Origin: Melioribacteraceae bacterium
GTDB taxonomy: Bacteria; Bacteroidota; Ignavibacteria; Ignavibacteriales; Melioribacteraceae
Direction of reading: 5' to 3'
Assembly: GCA_015494845.1 (NCBI GenBank)
Contig: WGAL01000153.1
Location: 1 to 17,195 of the forward strand
DNA length: 17,195 nucleotides
Part shown: positions 6,763 to 15,140 of the stretch, one piece after another
Position numbering within the stretch: the first letter of the stretch is position 1
Layout of the letters: the number at the start of each line of letters is the position of its first letter
Program-made: the position numbers and the translations under genes
Notes under the pieces: model-generated
Seen by the model: the letters and a program-made list of their open reading frames with translations, nothing else
Databases searched by the model: none
Told to the model about the DNA's origin: nothing

Positions 6763-7398
6763 TTAAATGTTTCTTACGTAAACTTCGCCTTTGAAAATCC
6801 AAACCTTAACGCCGATAGAACCGTAAATGGTTTGAGCTGTCGCCGTAGCGTAATCAACGTCCGCTCTAAGCGTGTGCAACGGAATTCTTCCTTGCTTGTA
6901 CCATTCGGTTCTTGCCATTTCGGCTCCGCCAAGGCGACCGGAACACATAACTTTAATTCCTTCGGCGCCCATTCTCATTGCCGCGGCAATTGCGGATTTC
7001 ATAGCGCGGCGGAACGAAACTCTGCCTTGCAATTGGTTTGCAATATTTTCGGCGACCAAGTAAGCATCCAATTCAGGTCTTTTAATTTCCGTAATCTGAA
7101 CCTTAACTTCTTTGTCGAGAAGTTTTTTCAATTCCTCTTCCAAATGCGCAATCTCTTTCCCGCTCTTTCCAATAACAACACCTGGACGGGAAGTGTGAAT
7201 TGTGATAGAAAGATTTTTCGACGTTCTGTCAATAATAATTCTCGAAACGCCTGCTTTTTTCAATCTTTTTCTGATATAAGTTCTAATCTTTCTATCTTCT
7301 TCCAATTTGGATTTGTAGCTTTTCGGCTCGTACCAATTGGATTCCCATCCTCTGATTATTCCTACTCTAAAACCTATCGGATTTGTTTTCTGACCCAA
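6763..7398 (-). CDS. rpsC: 30S ribosomal protein S3 (uS3)
   Basis: S3 lies at the mRNA entry tunnel and takes part in ribosomal helicase activity with S4 and S5. The 211-residue product is shorter than E. coli S3 (233), mainly at the variable C-terminus, which ends VYVRNI. The N-terminus [20 protein letters not shown] is diagnostic. A type II KH domain carries [18 protein letters not shown], with the GKSG loop at residues 77-80. The C-terminal domain has [20 protein letters not shown] and [20 protein letters not shown]. The start is TTG at 7398. The conserved Met-Gly-Gln-Lys opening and a perfect AGGAGG six bases upstream confirm it. Confidence 0.98.
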   Translation of the reverse strand: MGQKTNPIGFRVGIIRGWESNWYEPKSYKSKLEEDRKIRTYIRKRLKKAGVSRIIIDRTSKNLSITIHTSRPGVVIGKSGKEIAHLEEELKKLLDKEVKVQITEIKRPELDAYLVAENIANQLQGRVSFRRAMKSAIAAAMRMGAEGIKVMCSGRLGGAEMARTEWYKQGRIPLHTLRADVDYATATAQTIYGSIGVKVWIFKGEVYVRNI

Positions 7399-7404
7399 AA
7401 GTTT

Positions 7405-7410
7405 CCTCCT
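7405..7410 (-). promoter_or_regulatory. Perfect Shine-Dalgarno before the TTG start of rpsC
   Basis: The minus strand carries AGGAGG with a six-base spacer to TTG at 7398, the strongest SD in the window. It may compensate for the weak start codon. It overlaps the last bases before the site, 3 bp past the rplV stop. Confidence 0.85.
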
Positions 7411-7412
7411 GC

Positions 7413-7757
7413 TTAGCTTTTAGTAGCGACTACTATTGTTAAATGATTTGTTCTTCTTCTAATTCTGTAAGCTCTTCCCATGGGCGCCGGTTGAATTCTT
7501 TTCAACATCGGGCCTGGATTTGCATAAGCTTCTTTTACGTATAAATCCGAAATATCCACGTTAGCCGCTTCGTCTTTGTTTAATAAATTGGCTATTGCCG
7601 ATTTCAAAACCTTTTCGGCATATACCGAAGCGTGTTTTGGATTAAAATGTAAAATGCTCAGAGCTTCTTCAACCGATTTGCCTCTGATAAGATCGATTAC
7701 CAATCTCATTTTACGAGGCGAAACTTTAATATATTTATGCGTTGCTTTTGCTTCCAT
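7413..7757 (-). CDS. rplV: 50S ribosomal protein L22 (uL22)
   Basis: L22 lines the exit tunnel; its beta-hairpin tip with L4 forms the constriction. The 114-residue product shows [20 protein letters not shown] at about residues 13-32 and [19 protein letters not shown] for the hairpin loop at about 80-98. The end is [13 protein letters not shown]. The hairpin has no obvious deletion of the kind linked to macrolide resistance. The ATG has GAGG seven bases upstream. The stop lies 14 bp before the rpsC start. Confidence 0.98.
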   Translation of the reverse strand: MEAKATHKYIKVSPRKMRLVIDLIRGKSVEEALSILHFNPKHASVYAEKVLKSAIANLLNKDEAANVDISDLYVKEAYANPGPMLKRIQPAPMGRAYRIRRRTNHLTIVVATKS

Positions 7758-7770
7758 ATCTAAACCTCAA

Positions 7771-8058
7771 TCACTTTTTACGAGCGGCTTTTTCCGCTTT
7801 GGTTCCAGGATGTCCTCTAAAAATTCTAGTAGGAGCAAATTCTCCTAACTTGTGTCCAACCATATTTTCCGAAATGTAAACCGGAATCATTTTGTTTCCG
7901 TTGTGAACTGCGATTGTATGTCCGACAAATTCAGGAACAATCATACTTGCGCGAGACCAGGTTTTAACAACTTTTTTCTCGTTGCGCTCGTTCATTTCAC
8001 GAATCTTTTTCAACAATTTGTAATTTACGTATGGACCTTTTTTAATTGATCTTGGCAT
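7771..8058 (-). CDS. rpsS: 30S ribosomal protein S19 (uS19)
   Basis: S19 is in the 30S head, near the A-site finger bridge, with S13. The 95 residues start [19 protein letters not shown]. They contain the family signature [20 protein letters not shown], followed by [20 protein letters not shown]. The ATG has only a weak GAGTG-type site upstream. The position between rplB and rplV is standard. Confidence 0.98.
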   Translation of the reverse strand: MPRSIKKGPYVNYKLLKKIREMNERNEKKVVKTWSRASMIVPEFVGHTIAVHNGNKMIPVYISENMVGHKLGEFAPTRIFRGHPGTKAEKAARKK

Positions 8059-8078
8059 ATTTTACACTCTACGCTTAA

Positions 8079-8903
8079 TTATTTTCTTCTCTTAACAATT
8101 AATTTATCAGAAGGTTTTCTTTTCTTTCTCGTTTTAAGACCTTTGGCTTTCTGTCCCCAAGGCGAAACCGGATGCCCGCCGCCTGAAGTTTTGCCTTCGC
8201 CGCCGCCCATCGGGTGATCGACAGGGTTCATCGCAACGCCGCGAACGTGAGGTCTTCTCCCGAGCCAGCGACTTCTACCTGCTTTTCCGAGACTGATATT
8301 CAAATGGTCTGCATTTCCGACAACGCCGTATGTTGCCATACATTCGAGATTAACCATACGAACTTCGCCGGAAGGCATTTTCAATGTGCCGTATTTTCCT
8401 TCCTTCGCAACCAATTGCAAGGAAGCTCCGGCGGCTCTGCCTAATTGTCCGCCTTTTCCAGGCTTTAACTCAACATTGTGAACAAAACTACCGAGCGGCA
8501 TATTTTTTAATTTTAACGCGTTTCCGACTTTAATTTCGGCATTTTCTCCGGACATCAAAACATCGCCGACTTTCAATCCGTTCGGAGCTAAAATATAACG
8601 TTTTTCCCCGTCTGCGTAGTGTAAAAGAGCGATTCTTGCGGTTCTGTTCGGGTCGTATTCAATCGAATGAACTTTTGCCGGAATTCCGTGTTTATCTCTT
8701 TTAAAATCTATTATTCTGTATTGTCTTTTGTGTCCGCCGCCGCGATGACGAGCGGTAATGCGACCTAAGTTGTTTCTTCCGCCGGATTTTTTAAGCGGCG
8801 CAAGCAACGATTTTTCAGGAACAGTTTTGGTAATCTCCTCAAAAGTGGAGATTGACATAAATCTCGTTCCAGGCGTAATCGGTTTTAATTTTCTAATTCC
8901 CAT
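8079..8903 (-). CDS. rplB: 50S ribosomal protein L2 (uL2)
   Basis: L2 is a primary 23S rRNA-binding protein needed for subunit association and peptidyl transferase activity. The 274-residue length matches E. coli (273). The N-terminal RNA-binding domain includes [20 protein letters not shown] at about residues 41-60. The C-terminal domain carries the loop [20 protein letters not shown], with His230 equivalent to the conserved histidine of E. coli L2. The basic end ([16 protein letters not shown]) is typical. The ATG is preceded by GGAGAG. Confidence 0.99.
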   Translation of the reverse strand: MGIRKLKPITPGTRFMSISTFEEITKTVPEKSLLAPLKKSGGRNNLGRITARHRGGGHKRQYRIIDFKRDKHGIPAKVHSIEYDPNRTARIALLHYADGEKRYILAPNGLKVGDVLMSGENAEIKVGNALKLKNMPLGSFVHNVELKPGKGGQLGRAAGASLQLVAKEGKYGTLKMPSGEVRMVNLECMATYGVVGNADHLNISLGKAGRSRWLGRRPHVRGVAMNPVDHPMGGGEGKTSGGGHPVSPWGQKAKGLKTRKKRKPSDKLIVKRRK

Positions 8904-8922
8904 TGATTATCTCTCCAGTAGC

Positions 8923-9216
8923 CTAAACTTCGCTTATTAAGTCTATTGTTTGACCTTCTTTCAACGTAACAATTGCTTTCTTAAATCTCGGCGTTCTGCC
9001 TTGAAATCTTCCTTTTCTCGTCCACTGAGTTCTTTGTTTACCTTTATATCTCATCGTATTAACCGAAACCACTTCGACTTCGAATTTCTTTTCAATTGCT
9101 TTGGCAATTTCGATTTTGTTTGCGTTGTAATCTACAACAAAACCGTATTTATTTTGTCCTTCGGTTAAGTCGGTTAATTTTTCGGTTAATAACGGTCTTA
9201 CTAAAACGTTTCGCAT
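8923..9216 (-). CDS. rplW: 50S ribosomal protein L23 (uL23)
   Basis: L23 lies at the tunnel exit and is the main contact for trigger factor and SRP. The 97 residues start RNVLVRPLLTEKLTDL. They include YGFVVDYNANKIEIAKAIEK and the strand VVSVNTMRYKGKQRTQWTRK, then the basic RFQGRTPRFKKAIVTLKEGQ. The acidic exit-site residues and overall length agree with the family. The SD is weak (GAGAGA), and the gene is closely spaced (20 bp) after rplD. Confidence 0.98.
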   Translation of the reverse strand: MRNVLVRPLLTEKLTDLTEGQNKYGFVVDYNANKIEIAKAIEKKFEVEVVSVNTMRYKGKQRTQWTRKGRFQGRTPRFKKAIVTLKEGQTIDLISEV

Positions 9217-9236
9217 CTTCTTTCTCTCTCAGCGTA

Positions 9237-9863
9237 TTAATTTAAAATATCTTCTATTTTCTTAATTGCGCTTTGCTGTATCACAAGTATCTGATTATTT
9301 ACCAAATCATACGTCGAAGCTTTGTATGCTTCAAGAATATTCACTTTAGGAATATTTCTTCCGGATTTGTACAAATTGTTTCTTGTCTCGTCGGTCAGCA
9401 AAAGAACTTTCTTTCCGTCCAAATTCAGCGATTTTAATATTTCCGCAAATTTTGAAGTTTTAGGCGCTTCGAAATCAAAATCCTCGATAACGAGAATTTG
9501 ATTCGCTTTCGCTTTATAAGAAAGCGCGGATTTCCGAGCCAACTTCATTACTTTTTTGTTTAATTTTTGGCGATAGCTACGCGGACGAGGACCGAAAACC
9601 GTTCCGCCGCCAACCCAAAGGGGCGACCTAATCGTACCGGCGCGCGCGGTTCCGCGACCTTTTTGTCTCCAAGGTTTTCTACCGCCGCCGCGAACTTCGC
9701 TACGTTCTTTCGCTTTATGCGTACCTTGTCTTCTGTTTGCCAAATATGCTTTAACAGCCAAGTAAATCACATGATCGTTCGGTTCAATTCCGAAAATAGC
9801 ATCGGATAACTCAACAGTTTCTCCGCTTTTTGAACCGTCTATTTTATAAACCTCTAATTTCAT
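9237..9863 (-). CDS. rplD: 50S ribosomal protein L4 (uL4)
   Basis: L4 binds 23S rRNA and its long internal loop reaches the exit-tunnel constriction. In E. coli it also represses its own S10 operon. The 208-residue product (E. coli 201) contains the signature ANRRQGTHKAKERSEVRGGG, then RKPWRQKGRGTARAGTIRSP at about residues 62-81. The FGPRPRSYRQKLNKKVMKLA segment follows, then the globular C-terminal domain. If L4 autoregulation exists here, the only sizable leader structure I see upstream of rpsJ is the stem-loop at 10848-10871; that link is speculative. Confidence 0.98.
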   Translation of the reverse strand: MKLEVYKIDGSKSGETVELSDAIFGIEPNDHVIYLAVKAYLANRRQGTHKAKERSEVRGGGRKPWRQKGRGTARAGTIRSPLWVGGGTVFGPRPRSYRQKLNKKVMKLARKSALSYKAKANQILVIEDFDFEAPKTSKFAEILKSLNLDGKKVLLLTDETRNNLYKSGRNIPKVNILEAYKASTYDLVNNQILVIQQSAIKKIEDILN

Positions 9864-9881
9864 CTCTTTCTCTACTCAACT

Positions 9882-10502
9882 TTACTTATTAATTTCAACA
9901 ATCGAATTTATAGCGCCAGGCACGCTTCCTTTAACAAAAATTATATTCTTTTCCGGCATTATTTTAACAATTTTTAAATTCCGAACCGTAACTGTTTCGT
10001 TTCCGGTTCTTCCAGCCATTCTCATTCCTTTGAAAACTCTTGAAGGATAAGAACTTTGTCCAATAGAACCAGGCGCTCTTTCTCTGTCGCCTTGTCCGTG
10101 AGTTCTACCGCCAACACCGCCAAATCCGTGACGTTTTACGACGCCTTGAAAACCTTTACCTTTGGATTTTCCGGTAACTTTTACGGTATCGCCTTCGTTA
10201 AAAATTTCGGTCGTTACTTTATCACCGATTTTGAATTCAGATACATTAAAATTTTTGAATTCCTTCAAGTATCTTGCCGGTTCAAGATTGTGCTTTTTAT
10301 AATATTCGAGTTGCGGTTTATTTGTATGTTTTTCTTTTCTTACGCCAAAACCGAGTTGCAATGCTTCGTATCCGTCCTTTTCTTTGGTTCTTACCATCGT
10401 AACTGTGCAAGGACCAGCCTCTATAACCGTAACCGGAATGTTTACTCCGTCTTCGGTATAAATATTTGTCATTCCTATTTTTTTACCAAGTAAACCAGGC
10501 AT
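9882..10502 (-). CDS. rplC: 50S ribosomal protein L3 (uL3)
   Basis: L3 initiates 50S assembly and its loop reaches the peptidyl transferase centre. The ATG at 10502 (206 residues; E. coli 209) is chosen because GAGG lies six bases upstream. It gives the family start [18 protein letters not shown]. An in-frame TTG four codons earlier sits inside that SD, three bases from the rpsJ stop. The [18 protein letters not shown] motif and the loop [20 protein letters not shown], then [15 protein letters not shown], are diagnostic. The Gln of GSIGQ is the residue methylated by PrmB in E. coli. Confidence 0.98.
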   Translation of the reverse strand: MPGLLGKKIGMTNIYTEDGVNIPVTVIEAGPCTVTMVRTKEKDGYEALQLGFGVRKEKHTNKPQLEYYKKHNLEPARYLKEFKNFNVSEFKIGDKVTTEIFNEGDTVKVTGKSKGKGFQGVVKRHGFGGVGGRTHGQGDRERAPGSIGQSSYPSRVFKGMRMAGRTGNETVTVRNLKIVKIMPEKNIIFVKGSVPGAINSIVEINK

Positions 10503-10508
10503 CTTTTT

Positions 10509-10512
10509 CCTC
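10509..10512 (-). promoter_or_regulatory. Ribosome binding site of rplC
   Basis: GAGG on the minus strand lies six bases before ATG at 10502 and overlaps the in-frame TTG at 10514. It therefore selects the ATG. Confidence 0.75.
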
Positions 10513-10514
10513 AA

Positions 10515-10823
10515 CTATAACTTAATCTCAATATCAACACCCGCCGGGATTTCAAGTTTGCTTAACGCATCGACGGTTTTATTGTTTGAATTGTGAATAT
10601 CAATCAATCTCTTATGCGATTTAATCTCAAATTGTTCGCGCGATTTCTTATCAACGTGAGGCGATCTCAACACGGTAAAAACTGTTCTGCGCGTAGGCAT
10701 CGGAATAGGACCGGAAACTACCGCGCCGGTGCTTTTTACCGTTTTAATAATTTTCTCCGTCGATTTGTCAATCAACTGATGATCGTATGATTTTAATTTA
10801 ATTCTAATTTTTTGACCAGCCAC
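10515..10823 (-). CDS. rpsJ: 30S ribosomal protein S10 (uS10)
   Basis: S10 is in the 30S head and, as NusE, also takes part in transcription antitermination with NusB and in coupling through NusG. With a GTG start at 10823 the protein is 102 residues (E. coli 103), starting [25 protein letters not shown] lies seven bases upstream. An in-frame TTG two codons earlier is only one base from it. The [20 protein letters not shown] motif with [18 protein letters not shown] and the end [11 protein letters not shown] are diagnostic. It opens the S10 group after the 65-bp tuf-rpsJ gap. Confidence 0.97.
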   Translation of the reverse strand: MAGQKIRIKLKSYDHQLIDKSTEKIIKTVKSTGAVVSGPIPMPTRRTVFTVLRSPHVDKKSREQFEIKSHKRLIDIHNSNNKTVDALSKLEIPAGVDIEIKL

Positions 10824-10830
10824 TTTCAAT

Positions 10831-10835
10831 CTCCT
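10831..10835 (-). promoter_or_regulatory. Ribosome binding site of rpsJ
   Basis: AGGAG on the minus strand lies seven bases before GTG at 10823 and one base before TTG at 10829. The GTG is therefore the better start. Confidence 0.75.
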
Positions 10836-10847
10836 AAATTTATTTTC

Positions 10848-10871
10848 AGGGACGCCCTTTCAGACGTCCCT
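10848..10871 (-). promoter_or_regulatory. Stem-loop between tuf and rpsJ, no U-tract
   Basis: The transcript strand forms a nine-pair stem, AGGGACGTC with GGCGTCCCT (one G-U pair), around a six-base TGAAAG loop. It starts 18 bp after the tuf stop. It is followed by GAAAATAAA, not by a run of T, so it does not look like an intrinsic terminator. It could stabilise the 3' end of the tuf message, mark a processing site, pause polymerase, or act as a small S10 leader element. The fold is seen in the sequence; the role is not. Confidence 0.6.
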
Positions 10872-10888
10872 TACTTATAAAAGAGTTT

Positions 10889-12097
10889 TTATTCAAATAT
10901 CTTCGTTACAACTCCTGCGCCAACTGTTCTACCGCCTTCGCGAATAGCGAAACGCAATCCTTCTTCCATAGCGATTTCGGAAATCAAAGTAACTTTGATT
11001 TTTACGTTATCGCCAGGCATAACCATATCGGTTCCTTCAGGAAGTTCAACTACACCGGTAACGTCAGTTGTTCTGAAGTAGAACTGAGGTCTGTAACCGT
11101 TGAAGAACGGAGTATGGCGTCCGCCTTCGTCTTTTGACAAGATGTAAACTTCGCCTTCAAATACTTTGTGAGGAGTAATGGAGCCAGGTTTTGCAAGAAC
11201 CATTCCTCTTTCGATTTCTTTTTTATCGATACCGCGCAAGAGAATACCAGCGTTGTCGCCAGCGATAGCGGAATCAAGTTCTTTACGGAACATTTCGATA
11301 CCGGTAACAACAGTTTTCTTGTGCATTCCGAGACCGATAAGCTCAACTTCGTCACCAAGTTTGATTTCGCCGCGTTCTACTCTACCGGTAGCAACGGTTC
11401 CGCGACCTGTAATCGAGAATACGTCTTCAACAGGCATCAAGAAAGGTTTGTCAACGTCGCGTTCCGGTAACGGAACGTATTCGTCAACAGCTTTCATAAG
11501 ATCCCAGATTGGTTGCAAGCGCGGATCGTCTGCAGGAACGGAATCATCGGAAGCAGCTTCAAGAGCTTGCAATGCGGAACCGCGAATAATCGGAATTTCG
11601 TCACCAGGGAATTCGTATTCGTTCAAGAGTTCACGCAATTCCATTTCAACGAGTTCGATTAACTCTTCGTCGTCCATCATATCAACTTTGTTCAAAAATA
11701 CAACGATTCTCGGAACGCCTACCTGACGAGCCAACAAGATGTGCTCACGAGTTTGAGGCATAGGACCGTCAGTTGCAGCAACTACGAGAATTGCGCCGTC
11801 CATTTGAGCCGCACCGGTAATCATGTTTTTAACGTAGTCAGCGTGTCCAGGACAGTCAACGTGAGCGTAGTGTCTATTTTCAGTTTCGTATTCTACGTGT
11901 GCAGTTGCAATCGTAATACCGCGTTCTCTTTCTTCAGGTGCGTTGTCAATAGAATCGAAAGTTCTCTTTTCAGACAAACCTCTTTTTGCAAGCGCCATTG
12001 TGATGGCGGCTGTTAATGTAGTTTTACCATGGTCAACGTGTCCGATGGTACCGATATTAACGTGAGGTTTACTCCGATCAAATTTTTCTTTTGCCAT
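10889..12097 (-). CDS. tuf: Translation elongation factor EF-Tu
   Basis: EF-Tu delivers aminoacyl-tRNA to the ribosomal A site with GTP. The 402-residue protein has the G domain motifs GHVDHGKT at residues 19-26, DCPGH at 81-85 (His85 catalytic), NKVD at 136-139 and SAL at 174-176. Domains 2 and 3 follow, ending [12 protein letters not shown]. Between SAL and the domain 2 linker it is about eight residues longer than E. coli ([14 protein letters not shown] region, about 181-194), near where Thermus EF-Tu also has an insertion. AAGGAG lies nine bases before the ATG. The tuf gene lies 39 bp after fusA and 65 bp before rpsJ. Whether a second tuf copy exists cannot be seen here. Confidence 0.99.
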   Translation of the reverse strand: MAKEKFDRSKPHVNIGTIGHVDHGKTTLTAAITMALAKRGLSEKRTFDSIDNAPEERERGITIATAHVEYETENRHYAHVDCPGHADYVKNMITGAAQMDGAILVVAATDGPMPQTREHILLARQVGVPRIVVFLNKVDMMDDEELIELVEMELRELLNEYEFPGDEIPIIRGSALQALEAASDDSVPADDPRLQPIWDLMKAVDEYVPLPERDVDKPFLMPVEDVFSITGRGTVATGRVERGEIKLGDEVELIGLGMHKKTVVTGIEMFRKELDSAIAGDNAGILLRGIDKKEIERGMVLAKPGSITPHKVFEGEVYILSKDEGGRHTPFFNGYRPQFYFRTTDVTGVVELPEGTDMVMPGDNVKIKVTLISEIAMEEGLRFAIREGGRTVGAGVVTKIFE

Positions 12098-12136
12098 TGA
12101 ATTTTCTCCTTTTACTTTTTATTACTTCTCTATTCG

Positions 12137-14218
12137 TTATTTACTTGCTTTTACAATTTCTTCAGCCACGCTTTGAGGAACTGGGCTGTAATGAGAAAAT
12201 TGCATTGTGTAAATTGCGCGACCCTGAGTCATAGAACGCAGTCTTGTCGCGTAACCAAACATTTCGGATAACGGAGCTTGCGCTCTGATAACCTGGGCAT
12301 CTCTGCGTGCAGTAAATCCTTCGATTTTTCCGCGACGCGAATTCAAATCGCCCATAACATCGCCGAGATATTCTTCCGGCGTAATTACTTCAATCTGCAT
12401 AATCGGTTCTAACAATACAGGATCCGCTTTACGCGCTCCTTCTTTCAAAGCCATAGAACCGGCAACTCTGAACGATAATTCGTCCGAGTCAACTTCGTGA
12501 TACGAACCGTCGTATAACGTGGCTTTAATATCTACCATCGGATAACCGGCAATTACGCCGTTTTTCATAGCGTCTTCAATTCCTTTCGATACAGCAGGAA
12601 TATACTCTTTTGGAATAACGCCGCCGACGATATTATTAATAAATTCGTAGCCTTTCCCTGGTTCGTTTGGTTCAAACTCTACGAGAACATGTCCGTACTT
12701 TCCTCGTCCGCCGGATTGTTTTACAAACTTTCCTTCAGCTTTAACCGCTTTCGTAATTGTTTCGCGATAAGCTACTTGCGGCTTACCGATGTTCGCTTCA
12801 ACCTTAAATTCGCGTTTCATTCTGTCAACGAGAATTTCGAGATGAAGCTCGCCCATTCCGCTAATTAACGTTTGTCCGGTTTCTTCGTCAACGCGGACTT
12901 TAAACGTCGGGTCTTCTTCGGAAAGTTTCATCAAAGCTTCGGAGAGTTTTTCCTGGTCGGCTTTCGATTTCGGCTCAATTGCAATTTGAATTACAGGTTC
13001 CGGGAAAGTCATTTTTTCCAACATAATCGGATTTTTCTCGTTTTCGCAAAGCGTATCGCCGGTGCGAGTATATTTTAATCCGACAATCGCCACAATATCG
13101 CCTGCACGGACTTCGTCCATATCTTCGCGATGATTTGCGTGCATTAAAAGAAGTCTTCCGATTCTTTCTTTTTTCCCAGCATTTGAATTATACACATACG
13201 AGCCGGCTTTCATCTTTCCGCTGTAAACTCTAACGTAAGTTAATTTACCTACGTACGGGTCGCTCATAATTTTGAAAGCCAAACCGGTAAATTCTGATTC
13301 AGGAGTTTGTTTAATGAATACTTCATCGTCTTTGTAAACATGATGAGCTTTAATATCTCCCAAATCGAGAGGCGAAGGTAAAAAGTCAACTACCGCGTCA
13401 AGTAATTTTTGCACGCCTTTATTCTTAAATGAAGAACCGCAAAGAACCGGAACAATCTTCAATTCGATTGTGGCGCGTCTTAACGTCGCGGTAATTTCTT
13501 CCGGCGTAATTTCTTCGCCTTCAAGGTATTTTTCAAGAAGCGTATCGTCAACGTCGGATACAGCTTCGAGCATTAATGTTCTGTATTTATTTGCAACCGC
13601 AACCAAATCTTGCGGAATTTCAATATCTTCGTACGTTGCGCCGAGCGTTTCGTCGTGATACATTCTGGCTTTCATCTCAATCAAATCGATAACGCCAGCA
13701 AACATATCTCCGGAGCCTATAGGCAATGTAATCGGAACCGCATTCGCCCCGAGGCGGTCTTTAATCATATCAACAACATTGTAAAAATCGGCGCCTACGC
13801 GATCCATTTTATTAATAAATGCAATTCTCGGAACGCCGTATTTATCGGCTTGACGCCAAACAGTTTCCGATTGCGGTTCCACTCCTCCGACTCCGCAGAA
13901 AAGCGCAATAGCACCGTCCAAAACGCGCAATGCGCGCTCAACTTCCACGGTAAAATCAACGTGTCCAGGAGTGTCTATAATGTTAATTTGATGATTTCTC
14001 CAATAAGCTGTGGTTGCCGCGCTCGTAATTGTAATTCCACGTTCCTTTTCCTGTTCCATCCAATCCATCGTCGCAGCGCCATCATGAACCTCGCCGATTC
14101 TGTGCGTTTTGCCGGTATAATACAGAATTCTTTCCGTAGTCGTTGTTTTACCGGCATCGATGTGAGCCATGATGCCAATGTTTCTAACTTTCGATATATC
14201 TACTCTTTTTCTACCCAT
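12137..14218 (-). CDS. fusA: Translation elongation factor EF-G
   Basis: EF-G is the GTPase that drives ribosomal translocation and, with RRF, ribosome recycling. The 693 residues contain G1 AHIDAGKT at 18-25, a switch I region with [12 protein letters not shown]3 DTPGH at 82-86 (His86 catalytic), G4 NKMD at 136-139 and a G5-type GSSFK at 261-265. The GTPase subdomain is followed by domains II to V. Domain IV includes [17 protein letters not shown], and domain V ends with [19 protein letters not shown]. The close match to canonical EF-G and the str location argue for the housekeeping copy rather than a paralogue. The ATG is preceded by AGGATTAG and lies 16 bp after rpsG. Confidence 0.99.
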   Translation of the reverse strand: MGRKRVDISKVRNIGIMAHIDAGKTTTTERILYYTGKTHRIGEVHDGAATMDWMEQEKERGITITSAATTAYWRNHQINIIDTPGHVDFTVEVERALRVLDGAIALFCGVGGVEPQSETVWRQADKYGVPRIAFINKMDRVGADFYNVVDMIKDRLGANAVPITLPIGSGDMFAGVIDLIEMKARMYHDETLGATYEDIEIPQDLVAVANKYRTLMLEAVSDVDDTLLEKYLEGEEITPEEITATLRRATIELKIVPVLCGSSFKNKGVQKLLDAVVDFLPSPLDLGDIKAHHVYKDDEVFIKQTPESEFTGLAFKIMSDPYVGKLTYVRVYSGKMKAGSYVYNSNAGKKERIGRLLLMHANHREDMDEVRAGDIVAIVGLKYTRTGDTLCENEKNPIMLEKMTFPEPVIQIAIEPKSKADQEKLSEALMKLSEEDPTFKVRVDEETGQTLISGMGELHLEILVDRMKREFKVEANIGKPQVAYRETITKAVKAEGKFVKQSGGRGKYGHVLVEFEPNEPGKGYEFINNIVGGVIPKEYIPAVSKGIEDAMKNGVIAGYPMVDIKATLYDGSYHEVDSDELSFRVAGSMALKEGARKADPVLLEPIMQIEVITPEEYLGDVMGDLNSRRGKIEGFTARRDAQVIRAQAPLSEMFGYATRLRSMTQGRAIYTMQFSHYSPVPQSVAEEIVKASK

Positions 14219-14234
14219 CTAATCCTAATAATCC

Positions 14235-14702
14235 TTACCATCTAAAGTGGGCAAACGCTTTGTTTGCTTCTGCCATTCTGTGCGTATCGTCTTTTTTCTT
14301 AACCGACGGACCTTCGCCGTTAGCCGCCGCCATTAATTCAGCCGCTAACTTTTGAGCCATCGATTTATCTTTTCTGTCTCTCGAATAATTTTTAATCCAA
14401 CGGAAAGCAAGCGCAATTCTTCTTTCAGGTCTTACTTCCATAGGAACTTGGTAAGTAGCACCGCCTACTCTGCGGCTTCTTACTTCTACCAAAGGTTGAA
14501 CGTTTTGAATCGCTTTGTTGAAAATTTCAAGAGCCGGTTTTTTCGTTTTCTTTTCAATAATATCAAAACTTTCGTAAACAATCTTTCTGGCAATATTCTT
14601 TTTGCCGTCCCACATAATATAATTTATGAATTTAGCGACTAAAACATCGTTAAATTTCGGATCCGGTTTTATATACCTTTTTTCTGCTCTTCTCTTTCTC
14701 AT
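14235..14702 (-). CDS. rpsG: 30S ribosomal protein S7 (uS7)
   Basis: S7 nucleates assembly of the 30S head and contacts E-site tRNA. The 155-residue product has [20 protein letters not shown] near the N-terminus and the beta-hairpin and helix signature [19 protein letters not shown] at about residues 77-95. It ends with [15 protein letters not shown]. The ATG is five bases after the rpsL stop, with only GAG as a possible SD, so translation probably depends on coupling to rpsL. In E. coli S7 represses through the long rpsL-rpsG spacer; here that spacer is missing. Confidence 0.98.
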   Translation of the reverse strand: MRKRRAEKRYIKPDPKFNDVLVAKFINYIMWDGKKNIARKIVYESFDIIEKKTKKPALEIFNKAIQNVQPLVEVRSRRVGGATYQVPMEVRPERRIALAFRWIKNYSRDRKDKSMAQKLAAELMAAANGEGPSVKKKDDTHRMAEANKAFAHFRW

Positions 14703-14707
14703 AACTC

Positions 14708-15085
14708 TTATTTAGCCTTTGGTTTTTTAGTACCGTATTTTGATCTTCCTTGTTTTCTGTCTTCAACGCCAGCCGTGTCAAGCGTACCGCGAATGATGTG
14801 ATATCTAACGCCCGGCAAGTCTTTTACCCTACCGCCTCTGATGAGAACAATCGAGTGTTCCTGTAAGTTATGTCCTTCGCCGGGAATGTAAGCGGTAACT
14901 TCAATACCATTCGTAAGTCTAACCCTTGCTACCTTTCTTAAAGCTGAATTCGGCTTCTTCGGAGTGGTCGTGTAAACTCTTGTGCACACACCTCTCTTTT
15001 GCGGATTTCCATCCAGCGCCGGAGCTTTACTCTTAAAGGTAATTTTCTTCCGTCCTTTCCTTACCAATTGATTAATAGTAGGCAC
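14708..15085 (-). CDS. rpsL: 30S ribosomal protein S12 (uS12)
   Basis: S12 lies in the decoding centre and controls accuracy. The 125-residue product has the conserved [20 protein letters not shown] and, later, [20 protein letters not shown] with [12 protein letters not shown]. Lys43 and Lys88 (counting Met; the usual Lys42 and Lys87) are wild type, so no streptomycin-resistance change is seen. Asp89 is the residue methylthiolated by RimO in E. coli. The start is GTG at 15085, with GGAGG four bases upstream; the conserved [12 protein letters not shown]-terminus supports it. It is the first gene after the promoter at 15121-15149, with an expected leader of about 30 nt. Confidence 0.98.
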   Translation of the reverse strand: MPTINQLVRKGRKKITFKSKAPALDGNPQKRGVCTRVYTTTPKKPNSALRKVARVRLTNGIEVTAYIPGEGHNLQEHSIVLIRGGRVKDLPGVRYHIIRGTLDTAGVEDRKQGRSKYGTKKPKAK

Positions 15086-15089
15086 TATT

Positions 15090-15094
15090 CCTCC
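15090..15094 (-). promoter_or_regulatory. Ribosome binding site before the GTG start of rpsL
   Basis: GGAGG on the minus strand lies four bases before GTG at 15085. It supports the non-ATG start at the head of the operon. Confidence 0.75.
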
Positions 15095-15114
15095 ACTACT
15101 TTCAAAAATTTCAG

Positions 15115-15140
15115 ACCCTCAATATAGAAATATTAAGGGT
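15115..15140. promoter_or_regulatory. 26-bp dyad overlapping the str promoter
   Basis: Arms of 11 bp flank a four-base centre. On the minus strand they read ACCCTTAATAT and ATATTGAGGGT, matching at 10 of 11 positions. The dyad covers the spacer, the -10 box and the expected transcription start. As RNA from rpoC read-through it pairs fully, the odd position being a U-G pair, and a weak T-run follows seven bases later. As plus-strand RNA that position is a C-A mismatch, although T residues follow at once. It may be an operator, the 3' stem of rpoC mRNA, or both. Confidence 0.55.

Noticed and set aside
6832..7416. Plus-strand open frame of 194 codons
   Set aside because: It lies wholly opposite rpsC, has the odd Phe/Ser/Asn-rich composition of an antisense shadow, and matches no family I recognise.
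10824..10920. Internal promoter before rpsJ using TATAAG in the tuf-rpsJ gap
   Set aside because: No acceptable -35 box lies 16-18 bp upstream; the evidence is too weak to call.
11178..11726. Plus-strand open frame of 182 codons rich in Ser, Thr and Pro
   Set aside because: It is antisense to tuf, with low-complexity composition typical of reverse reading of a highly biased gene.
13610..14245. Plus-strand open frame of 211 codons
   Set aside because: It is antisense to the fusA G domain. Its length follows from the codon bias of the conserved gene; no ribosome site or family resemblance is seen.
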